Source of the DNA: JADGNZ01 sp963715895
GTDB lineage: Bacteria > Acidobacteriota > Thermoanaerobaculia > Gp7-AA8
Direction of reading: 5' to 3'
DNA: 64,000 bases
Assembly: GCA_963715895.1 (NCBI GenBank)
Contig: OY970284.1
Coordinates: 3,286,001 to 3,350,000 of the forward strand
A program made the translations under genes and the position numbers. Positions 1 through 8,408 of this stretch are shown here, one piece after another. The notes beneath the pieces were generated by a model. It was not told the origin of the DNA, did not search any database, and saw only the letters and a program-made list of their open reading frames with translations. Position 1 is the stretch's first letter, and each line of letters opens with the position of its first letter.

Positions 1-3
1 ACG

Positions 4-40
4 GCCGGAGCGCTGGCGTCTCGCCGGCTGGCCCGGCGCG
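4..40. repeat. dispersed GC-rich repeat, family A fragment
   Basis: The stretch contains the phrase GAGCGCTGGCGTCTC, which recurs at about 10721-10748, in variant form at 10592-10618, and partly at 50569-50590. It lies outside any convincing gene. Confidence 0.55.
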
Positions 41-107
41 CGTCCCGCCGCCGCGGTTACCGCGAGTGTTGGGAGTCTTGCCGGTTCGGGGGGCAGACGC
101 CGTTCAT

Positions 108-136
108 CCGCAGATGACGCAGATGTCCGCAGATGA
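108..136. repeat. short tandem CGCAGATG-type repeat
   Basis: The motif CGCAGATG recurs about three times with small variations. It abuts, and apparently interrupts, the toxin remnant at 132-167. Confidence 0.5.
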
Positions 137-167
137 GTTCCTGGAACGTTACCGAGGCATCGACCAC
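132..167 (-). pseudogene. 5' stub of a PIN-domain toxin gene
   Basis: On the minus strand, directly after the stop of the RHH antitoxin at 176, a GTG opens a frame reading VVDASVTFQELI. That is the usual first beta strand and first catalytic Asp of a PIN toxin. The frame then runs into the CGCAGATG repeat and loses all similarity. The position after an antitoxin gene fits a toxin partner. The call rests on about 12 residues, so it is tentative. Confidence 0.35.
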
Positions 168-175
168 CCGATCGA

Positions 176-424
176 TCAGCGACGCCCGAGGTCCCGGGCC
201 TCGAGAGCTTCGGCGGTCGAGATGGGGGTGCGGCGCTCGGCCCTGCGGAGCAATCTGGAAAATGCCCTGCGGCCGGCAGGGTCGTCCAGGGGACTGTGCT
301 CACGGTGTGCTTCCGCAAGGGCGGCTCGACGAACGAACGCGCTACGCGTTTCGCCGGCCTTGCGTGCAGCAGCGTCGATGATCCGGAGATCGGTCTCGGG
401 TAGTGAAACGAGAACCTTGCGCAT
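176..424 (-). CDS. ribbon-helix-helix (CopG/MetJ-type) antitoxin
   Basis: This 82-residue protein begins MRKVLVSLPETDLRIIDAA, a typical ribbon-helix-helix N-terminus: a short beta strand, then helix A and helix B with a basic turn. RHH antitoxins bind their own operator through the paired strand and neutralise a toxin with the C-terminal tail. The gene starts 13 bp after the broken vapC and is followed by a stub of what looks like a PIN toxin, so its partner appears lost. ATG start at 424. The RHH fold is clear from the sequence; partner identity is inferred. Confidence 0.7.
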   Translation of the reverse strand: MRKVLVSLPETDLRIIDAAARKAGETRSAFVRRAALAEAHREHSPLDDPAGRRAFSRLLRRAERRTPISTAEALEARDLGRR

Positions 425-437
425 CCCAATAGTCTAT

Positions 438-792
438 CTAACGGATATCCGCAGAGGTTGGTTCTTCCCGAATGCAGAGCCGGGCGAGGAGGGCATCGAT
501 CGTGCCGACATGGAGACCGCGACGACGACAGTCGTTGCGAAGATCTGCCGCGGCGGTGTGATCTTCGCGTTGGGGCACGATCAGCGGCAAAGGAGCGAAT
601 CGATCAAGAATCTGCGTTCGCGCTTTCGGGCCGCTGAATCCTTGCAGGATCTCCTGAAGAATCAAGCCTGTGGCGAAGATCGATCCTTCGTGCCGAAGAG
701 CGTCGGCCAGGAAGTCCACGCTGGGATGCCCCTCGCTACGCGTCGCGGCGCATGGCAAGCGACCAGACACTGGTGTCAACGAGGAGTTTCAA
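438..792 (-). pseudogene. vapC: VapC-like PIN-domain toxin, frameshifted
   Basis: The reading begins at a TTG at 792 that overlaps the vapB stop and encodes LKLLVDTSVWSLAMRRDA, then hits TAG. The rest of the PIN domain, from about SEGHPSVDFLADAL to the end at 438, continues in the next frame, so about one extra base lies near 735-745. The catalytic Asp of VDTSVW, the helix with ILQEILQGF and the late Asp region around GTIDALLARL are all visible across the two frames. VapC toxins are Mg-dependent ribonucleases cleaving tRNA or rRNA. Here the toxin is probably inactive unless the shift is a sequencing error. Confidence 0.7.
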
Positions 793-989
793 TCACGTGA
801 CCGTGCCGTCTTGTAGTCGTATTTCGGATCCCACTCGAGGGTGCCGAAAAGATCGACGATCTTGCTTTGGAGTCGTCGGGCAATGAACTCCTCCAGCGCC
901 CGCTTAACGGCTGCCGTCTTCGTGCGTTCTCCGCTGACCGCGACGGCCCGATCAAGGAGGTCCGGATCGATCGCCAGGTTGGTTGCCAT
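789..989 (-). CDS. vapB: VapB-type antitoxin
   Basis: This 66-residue protein starts MATNLAIDPDLLDRAVAV and has the TKTAAVKRALEEFI helix and a C-terminal tail ending in the WDPKYDYK type motif of the VapB antitoxin family. It should repress its own promoter and bind VapC through the tail. The stop codon overlaps the TTG start of the downstream toxin gene, the standard coupled antitoxin-then-toxin layout. A longer upstream reading exists but the first 70 or so residues do not look like protein, so the ATG at 989 was chosen. Confidence 0.75.
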   Translation of the reverse strand: MATNLAIDPDLLDRAVAVSGERTKTAAVKRALEEFIARRLQSKIVDLFGTLEWDPKYDYKTARSRD

Positions 990-1095
990 GCGAAGCATCG
1001 CACAAGATCTCGCACAGTGGCAACCCATTGGAAATCCGAAGCAGATCTGAGGCGGGTCGTGCAGTGGAGAAGAGGGCGAATGACTGGCAGCCCGA

Positions 1096-1608
1096 TCACT
1101 CGCGCGAGGCCTGTGCGCGGCGAGCGACGCGGAGATCCGCCCCGAGATTCGTCTCCGGCCACGACAGGACATCCGCCAGCTCCGGCATCTCAACAACCAG
1201 CTCCCCGGCATACGCCGAGGCGACTCCTTCCAGCTCCCGCGTCAGCACCGCATCGACCGATGTCCCCTCCCGACGCGCCAGAGCCCGCAGCACGTCCCGC
1301 TGATACCGCGGGACTCGCGCCCGCAGCTCCACCAGCCGGATCGCCTCCGGCAGCACCGACGGGGCATCCTTCCCGAGAGCAGCTTCGATGACGGACTGCT
1401 GCCACTTCTGCATCGCCACCGCCACCAACTCCTCGCGCGTCATCCGCTCCCCGAGCGCCGTCCAAACCGCTACAATCGCCCCATCCTCGATCTCCCGTTT
1501 CAGCTCCTTGAGGGTGAACCCGAGCAGATCCGCCGCCGTCATCAGGGCGAAGTTGGGACGGGGAGAGAGGAAGATGTGACGGATGCGGGAGCGAGTGGTT
1601 TCGTCCAT
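1096..1608 (-). CDS. hypothetical protein with HTH-like N-terminal segment
   Basis: This 170-residue protein begins MDETTRSRIRHIFL. The segment MTAADLLGFTLKELKREIEDG resembles the helix-turn-helix used by excisionase and MerR-like proteins to read DNA or set up a binding domain. The rest is helical with no motif I can name. The ATG at 1608 has a good ribosome site (GAGGAGATC) and lies downstream of a sigma70-like promoter. It is divergent from an XRE regulator with a shared 64-bp intergenic region, so the two may be co-regulated. A role as an antitoxin or regulator is only a guess. Confidence 0.6.
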   Translation of the reverse strand: MDETTRSRIRHIFLSPRPNFALMTAADLLGFTLKELKREIEDGAIVAVWTALGERMTREELVAVAMQKWQQSVIEAALGKDAPSVLPEAIRLVELRARVPRYQRDVLRALARREGTSVDAVLTRELEGVASAYAGELVVEMPELADVLSWPETNLGADLRVARRAQASRE

Positions 1609-1633
1609 GAAGATCTCCTCGACGTGTGCATAT

Positions 1634-1662
1634 AAGCTAAGTCGATGCGTCTGATTTGTCAA
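1634..1662 (-). promoter_or_regulatory. sigma70-like promoter for the 1096-1608 gene
   Basis: On the minus strand a perfect TTGACA at 1662-1657 is followed after 17 bp by TAGCTT at 1639-1634 and the start codon 25 bp further on. The -35 is perfect and the -10 is weak. Confidence 0.5.
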
Positions 1663-1672
1663 TGGGGTTGTC

Positions 1673-1936
1673 GTGACTGAAGCGACGCGCGAAGAAGGCG
1701 CGATCTTCGGCCCGCACCTCCGTGAGCTACGCATCGCGCGAGGTCTAACTCAGGCGGAGCTCGCCGAACGATCGCGCTCAAACGTGATCTTCATCAGCCG
1801 ACTTGAACGCGGAGTTAGCACGCCCACGCTGGGGATGCTTCTCCGGCTCTCCGAGGCACTCGACTGTCGGCTGTACGAACTCATCGAGGTGTTCGACCGC
1901 GGTCCGCGGGTTTCGCCGAAGTCGCGGAAGGACTGA
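1673..1936 (+). CDS. XRE/Cro-C1 family transcriptional regulator
   Basis: This 87-residue protein is essentially one HTH_3 domain at residues 15-70: LRELRIARGLTQAELAERS, then ISRLERGVSTPTLGMLLRLSEAL. Such single-domain regulators bind short palindromes as dimers and often control toxin-antitoxin or restriction genes. The start is GTG. It is divergent from the gene at 1096-1608 and sits before an AlbA_2 protein and a DarTG-like pair, which suggests local defence-island regulation, although no target operator was identified. Confidence 0.8.
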   Translation: MTEATREEGAIFGPHLRELRIARGLTQAELAERSRSNVIFISRLERGVSTPTLGMLLRLSEALDCRLYELIEVFDRGPRVSPKSRKD

Positions 1937-2046
1937 CCGGCATACGCGCCGAGCCAGTTGATTCCCCCGCAGAATGTTGAGCCACGAGTTCTAACCGTTG
2001 GAAGTCGCACCGTTGAAATCGGGCCGGCTGGTAGAATTGCAGAATC

Positions 2047-2991
2047 ATGCTGAGTGAAGCTTTGGACGCTTTGCTGGCTTGTCGTTCAGAATCCTTCGAC
2101 CTCGATTTCAAAGCGACGTTCGATCCAGGTCAATCCGGAGATTGGCTCGAGATTATAAAAGACATCGTTGCGATGGCGAACTCCGGAGGCGGGGCGATCC
2201 TGATCGGCGTCAGCGACGACAGCGAACCTTCCGACGCAGATGTGTCGCGGGCAGTGGCAGTCGATCCGGCCGATGTCACGAACAAGATCTTCAAATACAC
2301 CGGCACAAACTTCCACGATTTCGAAATTATTGGCTGTGAACGAGATGGTCGTGACGTGTGCGTCGTACGCGTGGGGGGCGCTCGATTTCCGATCGTCTTC
2401 ACAAAGGTCGGAACATATGAGTCCGTACCTGGAAAGCAGAAGAATGCCTTCACAATGGGGGCGGTGTACTTCCGCCATGGGACCAAGAGTGAGCCAGCAA
2501 CCACGGACGATCTACGAGCGTTTGTCGAGCGTGAGGTCGAAGCGATTCGACGATCGTGGCTCGAAGGCATAGCAAAGGTTGTCGAGGCTCCGGCCGGCGC
2601 GCGCATCGTGGTCCAGCCGCCAGACGTACCGATGACGATGGAAGGACGAGGCGACGACGCACCACTTCGCCTGGTGAACGATCCAACCGCGCCCGCGTAC
2701 TTCGCGGTCCCCATCGACACAACGCATCCATTCCGCGCAAAAGAGGTCGTGCGTGAGGTGAACGCTAGGCTGGTTGGTCGCCGGCGCATTTCACCTCACG
2801 ATGTGCTGTGCGTTAGGCGCGTATACGATCTGGAGAAGGAGACGACCTATTGCTTCACGCAGAAGTTTGCTTCACCGCGCTACAGCCAAGCATTCGTCGA
2901 TTGGCTCGTCATGAAGTTCGAGGAAGACGTGCTGTTTTTTGAATCGACCAAGATCGAACATGACAGCCGCGCTCGTGGTCGATCGAAGTAA
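2047..2991 (+). CDS. Schlafen AlbA_2 domain protein
   Basis: This 314-residue protein has an N-terminal AlbA_2 (Schlafen-type) domain at about residues 15-165: ESFDLDFKATFD, then the hallmark IIKDIVAMANSGGGAILIGV, later the GAVYFRHGTKSEPAT strand. AlbA_2 domains are found in stand-alone or fused proteins of mobile and defence regions and are thought to bind nucleic acid or nucleotide. Residues 190-314 have no motif I recognise. It is encoded 110 bp after the XRE gene and about 370 bp before the DarTG-like pair, which fits a defence cluster. Biochemical role unknown. Confidence 0.7.
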   Translation: MLSEALDALLACRSESFDLDFKATFDPGQSGDWLEIIKDIVAMANSGGGAILIGVSDDSEPSDADVSRAVAVDPADVTNKIFKYTGTNFHDFEIIGCERDGRDVCVVRVGGARFPIVFTKVGTYESVPGKQKNAFTMGAVYFRHGTKSEPATTDDLRAFVEREVEAIRRSWLEGIAKVVEAPAGARIVVQPPDVPMTMEGRGDDAPLRLVNDPTAPAYFAVPIDTTHPFRAKEVVREVNARLVGRRRISPHDVLCVRRVYDLEKETTYCFTQKFASPRYSQAFVDWLVMKFEEDVLFFESTKIEHDSRARGRSK

Positions 2992-3358
2992 ACACCTCTG
3001 TATTCCGACAGTCAACCAGGTAGGAGACGCCGAAGCGCGCTCGGGAACGTCGTCCTCGCGAAGGTTGCTGGTGCAACCGTCCAGTCCATTCGCGCGAGCG
3101 GCATAGTTTGGGTTTTCGTCCTCCTGAGATGATGGCACGAGGTCGCTCGTGACCTGGGCTCGATCGTCGCCTCCGCGCGCCTCCGAGCGAAGGTCGTGTC
3201 TCTGAATCTGCGCGAACGCCGTCAGCGCAAGCCCTTCTACAGACAGTAGAGTCAGCTTGTTGCCACGGGCCGATTTGATCGCCGTGGGTGTGACAAGCAC
3301 CTCGAAGGGCGCCACCGAGGTATGATGTCCGCAGTTCGTCGCACCGGAGGCACTCACG
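2992..3358. other. intergenic region before the DarTG-like pair
   Basis: No convincing gene is visible. A minus-strand frame crosses the region but runs into both flanking genes and lacks recognisable motifs. TATGAT near 3331 could be a -10 element for the downstream macro-domain gene, but no matching -35 at the right distance was found. Confidence 0.3.
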
Positions 3359-4357
3359 ATGCTTACTTTCGTACGCGGGAACCTCTTTGAGTCACCGGCT
3401 AAGGTGCTTGTCAACACCGTCAACACTGTAGGCGTGATGGGAAAGGGGATCGCATTAACCTTCAAACAGGTGTATCCAGAGATGTTTCGCCGATACCAAA
3501 CCCTTTGCGAGCGCGGAGAGCTGGAAATTGGTAATCTCTGGTTGTACAAAACGGAACATAAGTGGATCTTGAATTTCCCCACCAAGCGTCACTGGCGTAA
3601 TCCGTCAAGACTTGAATTTATCGAGGCGGGTCTGGCGAAGTTTGTAGAAACCTACGCTGATCAAGGAATTACGAGTATCGCCTTCCCGGAACTCGGCTGC
3701 GGCAATGGCGAACTCCAATGGGCAGACGTTCGACCTCTCATGTTACGTTATCTCAGAAAACTCCCGATCAACGTCTACATAAACCTATACGATCGCGATG
3801 GCTCAACTACCGTTGAACACCGCGATGTCGCTGGAACGCGGCAGTGGCTGCGACGCGAACCGCGCAGTTTACCCTTCACCGAATTCTGGGGTGATGTCAA
3901 GGGGACTGTCGGTGATGGCCTGAAGCTCTACACATCCGGCTCCTCCGGAACCCAGTTCGCCGTGAACGTCGTCGAATACGAACGCCAAGGACTGATGATC
4001 TACCTCGGGTCTCGCACAAGGTTTCAACATTTCCGAGATACGATTCGACACGTCCTGAACGAGGTAACGCACAAGTGGCGCTTCATTTCAGATCGGAGTG
4101 TTTACATCCCAGATGACTCCTTCCTTGATCTGTGGCAAGCCATCAGGTTCTACGGCTTCTGCTTCGGAAAAATGATGCCTGACGGACTCGATCGCTTTTC
4201 TGAATTTCTTATCCCGTTACTGGATCGTCTCGTGTACTTCAAACCTGTCCAGCTGAGTGACCCGCAGGACCCAATTGTTCAGGACGCGTTACAGCTGTAT
4301 GTAAAAGACACGTCCCTCGAGCCATCAGAGCGGCAGCTACAACTCATTAGCGCATGA
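3359..4357 (+). CDS. DarG-like macro-domain ADP-ribosyl glycohydrolase (antitoxin)
   Basis: Residues 1-155 are a macro domain of the DarG/TARG1 type: GNLFESPAKVLVNTVNTVG, then GVMGKGIALTFK, INFPTKRHW style NFPTKRHWRNPSR, and AFPELGCGNGELQW. In DarTG systems this domain removes ADP-ribose from thymidine in single-stranded DNA and so reverses the toxin. Residues 160-332 are a C-terminal extension with no family I can name; in known DarG proteins the C-terminal part binds and blocks DarT. The gene overlaps the next one by 4 bp (ATGA). Antitoxin before toxin is the reverse of the order I associate with reference darTG operons. Domain call is firm; antitoxin role is inferred from context. Confidence 0.85.
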   Translation: MLTFVRGNLFESPAKVLVNTVNTVGVMGKGIALTFKQVYPEMFRRYQTLCERGELEIGNLWLYKTEHKWILNFPTKRHWRNPSRLEFIEAGLAKFVETYADQGITSIAFPELGCGNGELQWADVRPLMLRYLRKLPINVYINLYDRDGSTTVEHRDVAGTRQWLRREPRSLPFTEFWGDVKGTVGDGLKLYTSGSSGTQFAVNVVEYERQGLMIYLGSRTRFQHFRDTIRHVLNEVTHKWRFISDRSVYIPDDSFLDLWQAIRFYGFCFGKMMPDGLDRFSEFLIPLLDRLVYFKPVQLSDPQDPIVQDALQLYVKDTSLEPSERQLQLISA

Positions 4358-5328
4358 CTGCAAAGCCTGACGCCGAACACATCGCATCATTCCTGCGCGG
4401 TCTTGGTGAGTCTCTATCGCTACGCGGTCAACGAGTTTCATGGCCACTGCATCTCTTTCGAGTCGATGACGTTCGCGCGGCAGCCTCCGTGTTAAATGGT
4501 GGCATGTTATATCCGAGAGCTCGCGCCGAGCAGATGGGCTTGCTCAAACATGACAGTGCGAGTCCCGGAGTTATTGACCACACACCCGACTGGTGTAAAG
4601 AATGCGTGCGGCTTTATTTCAGGCCTCGAACACCCACGGAGTATAGAAGTGAAGGGTTTCGCCCCAAGCGGCAGATAGAGATGGGGGCGCACCGACCAAT
4701 GCCGATTGTTCTTGTCTTTGACAGCATCGCGATTATGACCGATCAAGGAACGCTATTCACCGAAGGCAATGCTTCGACAAAAAGTTGCCGTCGAGGCGGC
4801 GACATCGCCTTTCTCAAGAACATTCCGTTCGCTAAAGTGTATCATGACAGCTGGATTTCTGATGATGAGCGAGATGTTGTGTTCCGGCGGTGTGCCGAAG
4901 TCTTGGTGCCGAATGGATTGCCACTTAAGAATCTGAAGCATGTTTTCTGCCGAAGTCAAGCCGAATACGAGACTCTTTACTCGCTCTTGGACGAGGGTGC
5001 GCGCAGTGCTTTCAGGGGCCGCATTGGCGTGTCCGCGGCTCTCCATTTCAAGAAATGGACCTACGTGGAATCTGCGGAACTGACACCCAACAGGGTGATC
5101 TTTAGGTTCAGCCCCTCTACGAAGACTCCCGGTCCTTTCCACATCGCCTTTAAGGTTATTGATCAGCGCGGCGTTACTGTGGGTAAATGGAGTGCCGACG
5201 ACTACGAAGCGAACGATCAACTCGTAGTGAAGCTTCATCGTGAGTTTGAGTCATACGGTGCAGAACTAACGTTGGATGATGAACTCGCTTACCGAAACAC
5301 GTTCATGTCTCAAGAAGCACTGATGTGA
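4354..5328 (+). CDS. DarT-like DNA ADP-ribosyltransferase toxin
   Basis: This 324-residue protein has DarT (DUF4433) landmarks: an N-terminal LHLFRVDDV in place of the usual YHxTHxDNL, the loop YFRPRTPTEY at about residue 90, FTEGNAS near residue 133, and RRCAEVLVPNGLPL at about residue 180, where the Glu of AEVLV matches the catalytic Glu of DarT. DarT enzymes put ADP-ribose on thymidine in single-stranded DNA using NAD and act in phage defence. Residues 225-324 extend beyond the usual DarT length and are unrecognised. The ATG overlaps the macro-domain gene stop. The 3' end overlaps the convergent lodB-like gene by 26 bp. Confidence 0.8.
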   Translation: MTAKPDAEHIASFLRGLGESLSLRGQRVSWPLHLFRVDDVRAAASVLNGGMLYPRARAEQMGLLKHDSASPGVIDHTPDWCKECVRLYFRPRTPTEYRSEGFRPKRQIEMGAHRPMPIVLVFDSIAIMTDQGTLFTEGNASTKSCRRGGDIAFLKNIPFAKVYHDSWISDDERDVVFRRCAEVLVPNGLPLKNLKHVFCRSQAEYETLYSLLDEGARSAFRGRIGVSAALHFKKWTYVESAELTPNRVIFRFSPSTKTPGPFHIAFKVIDQRGVTVGKWSADDYEANDQLVVKLHREFESYGAELTLDDELAYRNTFMSQEALM

Positions 5329-6364
5329 TGGGACCACAAACTTGCGGCGTGAACTGGTCGGTGATTCTCAGTGGACCAGCCGTCCTCCTTCCCAGCCAAA
5401 ACGACGCCTCCCCCCACCGCCCCTCCCCCTCGTAGCACGCGTGGCGCATGCGCGCGTAGGCGCGCCAGGTGGTGTCGACGAAGACCTGGTAGTCGGGGAG
5501 TGACGTCTCGCCGGCGGCCAGACCGGTGGAGAGCGCGGTGAGCAGACCATGTGAGGAGATCGGGTCGAATGACATGGCGGCGTCGCCGATGGCCAGCCAG
5601 CCGTCGCCGCAGGCGCGGTCGAGGCGGGCGCTTCCGGCGTCGACGCGGCGCGGCGGCGTAGTCAGGGAATAGCCGCCGGAGTCGATGCGGGAACGCGTCA
5701 GCGGGGAAGGAGTAAACGGACGGACCGTGTCGGAGACCAGCATCACGGCGAGCCGAGAATCCGGCAGCGGAGCGCTGTACCACCAGCCATCCTCGGCGGC
5801 CTCGATGAGGGTGGTGTTGTCGCAGTGGCCGCCGTCGAGGAAGGCTACGGTCGCGATGAGGCGGTCGTGGATCAGGCGGCGGGCGCCGAGGAGGCGGGCG
5901 AGCCAGGAGGCGCGGCCGGTGGCGTCGATGAGGAAGGCGCAGTCGATCGTTGAGGCGTCGTCGAGCTGCAGACGCCAGTTGCGGTTGTCGCGGGTGACCG
6001 AGGTGACGCGGGTGTTGGTGCGGCGGGTTGTGCCGGCGGCGACGGCGCGGGCGATGAGGGCACGCTCGAAGCGGCGGCGGTCGAGGTGCCAGCCATTGCC
6101 GTACGGCGAGAAGAGGAAGGGCATGTCGTCGACGGAGTCGCTCCCCCAGGAGGAGCGGTTGCCGGTGGAGGGGAGATGATCGTCGGGGGAGATGCCGAGG
6201 GATTCGAGCAGCGGCCGCGCCGAGGGGGGGAGCGACTCGCCGGGCTTCTCGCCTTGGTCGTCGCCGCGCTCGATGATCGTCGAGGCGATGCCGCGCCGGG
6301 CCAGCGACAGCGCTGCCGCCGACGCGGCCGGCCCCCCTCCGACGATGGCCACCGGCGTCCGCAT
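5303..6364 (-). CDS. lodB: LodB-like FAD-dependent oxidoreductase, CTQ maturation factor
   Basis: This 353-residue flavoprotein starts MRTPVAIVGGGPAASAAALS, a Rossmann GxGxxA/G dinucleotide-binding motif, and carries the mid DATGRASWLAR and the late GDGWLAIGDAAMSFDP flavin motifs of the tryptophan-halogenase/LodB group. In LodA/GoxA systems the adjacent flavoprotein is needed to form the cysteine tryptophylquinone cofactor. The ATG overlaps the lodA-like stop by one base (TGATG), so the pair is translationally coupled. A long minus-strand frame covering the same region in another register is an artefact. The 3' end overlaps the DarT-like gene. Confidence 0.8.
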   Translation of the reverse strand: MRTPVAIVGGGPAASAAALSLARRGIASTIIERGDDQGEKPGESLPPSARPLLESLGISPDDHLPSTGNRSSWGSDSVDDMPFLFSPYGNGWHLDRRRFERALIARAVAAGTTRRTNTRVTSVTRDNRNWRLQLDDASTIDCAFLIDATGRASWLARLLGARRLIHDRLIATVAFLDGGHCDNTTLIEAAEDGWWYSAPLPDSRLAVMLVSDTVRPFTPSPLTRSRIDSGGYSLTTPPRRVDAGSARLDRACGDGWLAIGDAAMSFDPISSHGLLTALSTGLAAGETSLPDYQVFVDTTWRAYARMRHACYEGEGRWGEASFWLGRRTAGPLRITDQFTPQVCGPITSVLLET

Positions 6365-8289
6365 CAGCGGTACTTCCTCGGGTTTGGCAGGTTGCGCGGC
6401 CGCACGCCGCCGTCGACCGGACGCTCGGTGACGCGCGACTCGTCCGCGGCCGCCATCGCCACCGCCGTCTTCTGCTTCCGCTTCTTCTCGATGGTCACGC
6501 CTCGCTCGACGTGCATCACCGGCGGGAAGTCTTTGTTGTACGGATCCTTCGGATTGGTGGTGCCGGGCATCTGCGTGACCACGCCGACGCCGTTCCACTC
6601 CTTCACGAATTCGTTGATCACCGACTTGTAGTCTTCGCGCGGCGCCAGGAAGCGCAGCCAGTACTCGCGGTTGTCGAACTGGAAGGCGTCGAAGCGCTCC
6701 GAATACGTCTTCTTCACGTCGATCACCGTTTCGTACTGCTCCTCGGTGAAGACACTGTTTGGCACGCGCACCGGCCAGAACGTGGGGAGGAAAACGCCCT
6801 CCTGCCAGCCGATGTAGGCGAAGAGGCAGCTCGAGGTGTCGGTCTGCCACGGCACGGCCATCCAGCGGCTGACGTCGCCGGGCCCGCTGCCATCGAGCGG
6901 CCCGCCGGGCGCCAGCGCCACCGCGGAGTCGAGCGACGCGCCGTAGTCTTTGGCCGGACCCTTTCTCAATTTGAGGCGGAAGGGCTGCTCGTACATGATC
7001 GGCTGCCGCATCGGCCAGGTCATCTCGCAGCCGGGGTGGAACGGTCCGCCGATGGTGTTGTCGAGCGCGGCGACGTCGAGCGCGTGCGGCTGTTCTTGTA
7101 GAGGGATGTCTTCGAACTTCGCCGGCGGCGTGGCCTTCGCGTTGTAGTCGGCGATGAAGTCGCCCTCCGCCCATTGCCGCAGCATGTCGTACTGCAAGCT
7201 GGTGATGGCGTACCACTCGCGCGGATCGAGGGCGGGAAGGTTCACGCTGTCGCCGTACACTGGGGGGATGAGGCCGGGCTCGATGCTGTTGAAGGCGGGA
7301 TTGCGGAATCGCTCGAAGTAGCTGCGGCGGAGCGGCTTCGCGTACTCGGCGGTCTCGGCGAGCGTGGCGATGACCGTGCGGAGGTCGTCGACGCTGTTGT
7401 AACCCCAGATCTTTCCGAAGCCGGCGTTGACCCACTGGTTCTGCATGAGCCGTTGGAAGATCGGCCCGATGTCGTTGGTGAACGACGGCTTCTCGGGGCG
7501 AATGGACCGATCGAGCTGCCAGCCGGCGTCGCGGATGACGTCGTACATCGTGGTCAGGGCGATGACGCCCGGCGCATAGTCGGGCGGCGCGACGACGACC
7601 CAGGCGTGGCCGGCATCCATCGTCTTCCCATTGACCTTGACCGTGGCCGTCACGGGACCGTCGCTGACGTCGTCGTGCCAGCCGTCGTTGTTTGCGAAGG
7701 TGATCGCCGGCGCGCCGTCTTTGGATGCCGAGACCCCTCGGCCGCCGAAGACGAGCAGGCGTCCGTCGTCGTCGGTGCGCGCTTCGCCGAGGGAGACCGG
7801 CTTGCCGAAGAACTTGCCGCCGTCGAAGAGGTACTTCTTGCCTTTGGTGTTACGGCCGCTGATGGTGCGCGGGCCAGGATCGATGACCAGCTTCTCGCGC
7901 GCGGCGCCGGTGACGTCGGGGTTGCGACGCTTGCTGTTCAGGGGCGGCGTCCCTCCGCTGCCGTCGAAGTTGGGGATGTCCATCGACTCGTCAAACTGGT
8001 ACCACGCCGCCTTATGGTTGGCCACATGGACCTGCCACGCCACCTCGGCGTTCCCAGCGTTCAGCTCCCCGACGACGTTCCCCGCGGCGTCGTAGCCATA
8101 GACCCGGAAGCGCGCCACCTGCCGCAGCAGCTCTCCGTGCTTGTCCTTGAATCCATACTTCGGATCGGGCGGCACCCGCTGCTCCCCCGGAATCTCCGGG
8201 CCGATGAAGTACCCCTCCGCGCTGCCACCGACACGCGCAATACCGATGGCCGGATGAATCCGGCACGAGCGAACCTTCGAGATGTCCAT
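6364..8289 (-). CDS. lodA: LodA/GoxA-family CTQ-dependent amino-acid oxidase
   Basis: This 641-residue protein begins RIHPAIGIARVGGSAEGYFIG after a short lead, the signature start of LodA/GoxA quinoproteins, which oxidise amino acids (Lys epsilon-amine, Gly or others) with release of H2O2. Near the C-terminus PWQTDTSSC and FWPVRVPN place a Cys at 488 and a Trp at 505 as the likely cofactor-forming pair. No classical signal peptide is visible; family members are exported without one. A purine-rich ribosome site (GAGGGAGA) precedes ATG 8289. H2O2 production gives known members antimicrobial activity. Substrate cannot be read from sequence. Confidence 0.85.
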   Translation of the reverse strand: MDISKVRSCRIHPAIGIARVGGSAEGYFIGPEIPGEQRVPPDPKYGFKDKHGELLRQVARFRVYGYDAAGNVVGELNAGNAEVAWQVHVANHKAAWYQFDESMDIPNFDGSGGTPPLNSKRRNPDVTGAAREKLVIDPGPRTISGRNTKGKKYLFDGGKFFGKPVSLGEARTDDDGRLLVFGGRGVSASKDGAPAITFANNDGWHDDVSDGPVTATVKVNGKTMDAGHAWVVVAPPDYAPGVIALTTMYDVIRDAGWQLDRSIRPEKPSFTNDIGPIFQRLMQNQWVNAGFGKIWGYNSVDDLRTVIATLAETAEYAKPLRRSYFERFRNPAFNSIEPGLIPPVYGDSVNLPALDPREWYAITSLQYDMLRQWAEGDFIADYNAKATPPAKFEDIPLQEQPHALDVAALDNTIGGPFHPGCEMTWPMRQPIMYEQPFRLKLRKGPAKDYGASLDSAVALAPGGPLDGSGPGDVSRWMAVPWQTDTSSCLFAYIGWQEGVFLPTFWPVRVPNSVFTEEQYETVIDVKKTYSERFDAFQFDNREYWLRFLAPREDYKSVINEFVKEWNGVGVVTQMPGTTNPKDPYNKDFPPVMHVERGVTIEKKRKQKTAVAMAAADESRVTERPVDGGVRPRNLPNPRKYR

Positions 8290-8368
8290 CTGATTCTCCC
8301 TCTGTTAGTAGGGGGGATTCTGCCGCGAATTTCCCTACCCGTGGGTCGGATATTTCATCGAGGCAGGC

Positions 8369-8396
8369 TCACGCGAAGACGCGAAGGCGCGAAGGT
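8369..8396. repeat. diverged family E repeat (CGCGAAGACGCGAAGG type)
   Basis: A purine-rich GCGAAGACGCGAAGGCGCGA stretch resembles the CGCGGAGACGCGGAGG arms of the family E repeats at 36145, 38902 and 45862, but with A for G and without the second arm. Confidence 0.45.
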
Positions 8397-8408
8397 TGGG
8401 AAGAATGA

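Noticed and set aside
2992..3340. Minus-strand gene before the DarTG-like pair
   Set aside because: The frame overlaps the ends of both flanking genes, and has no motif or ribosome site.
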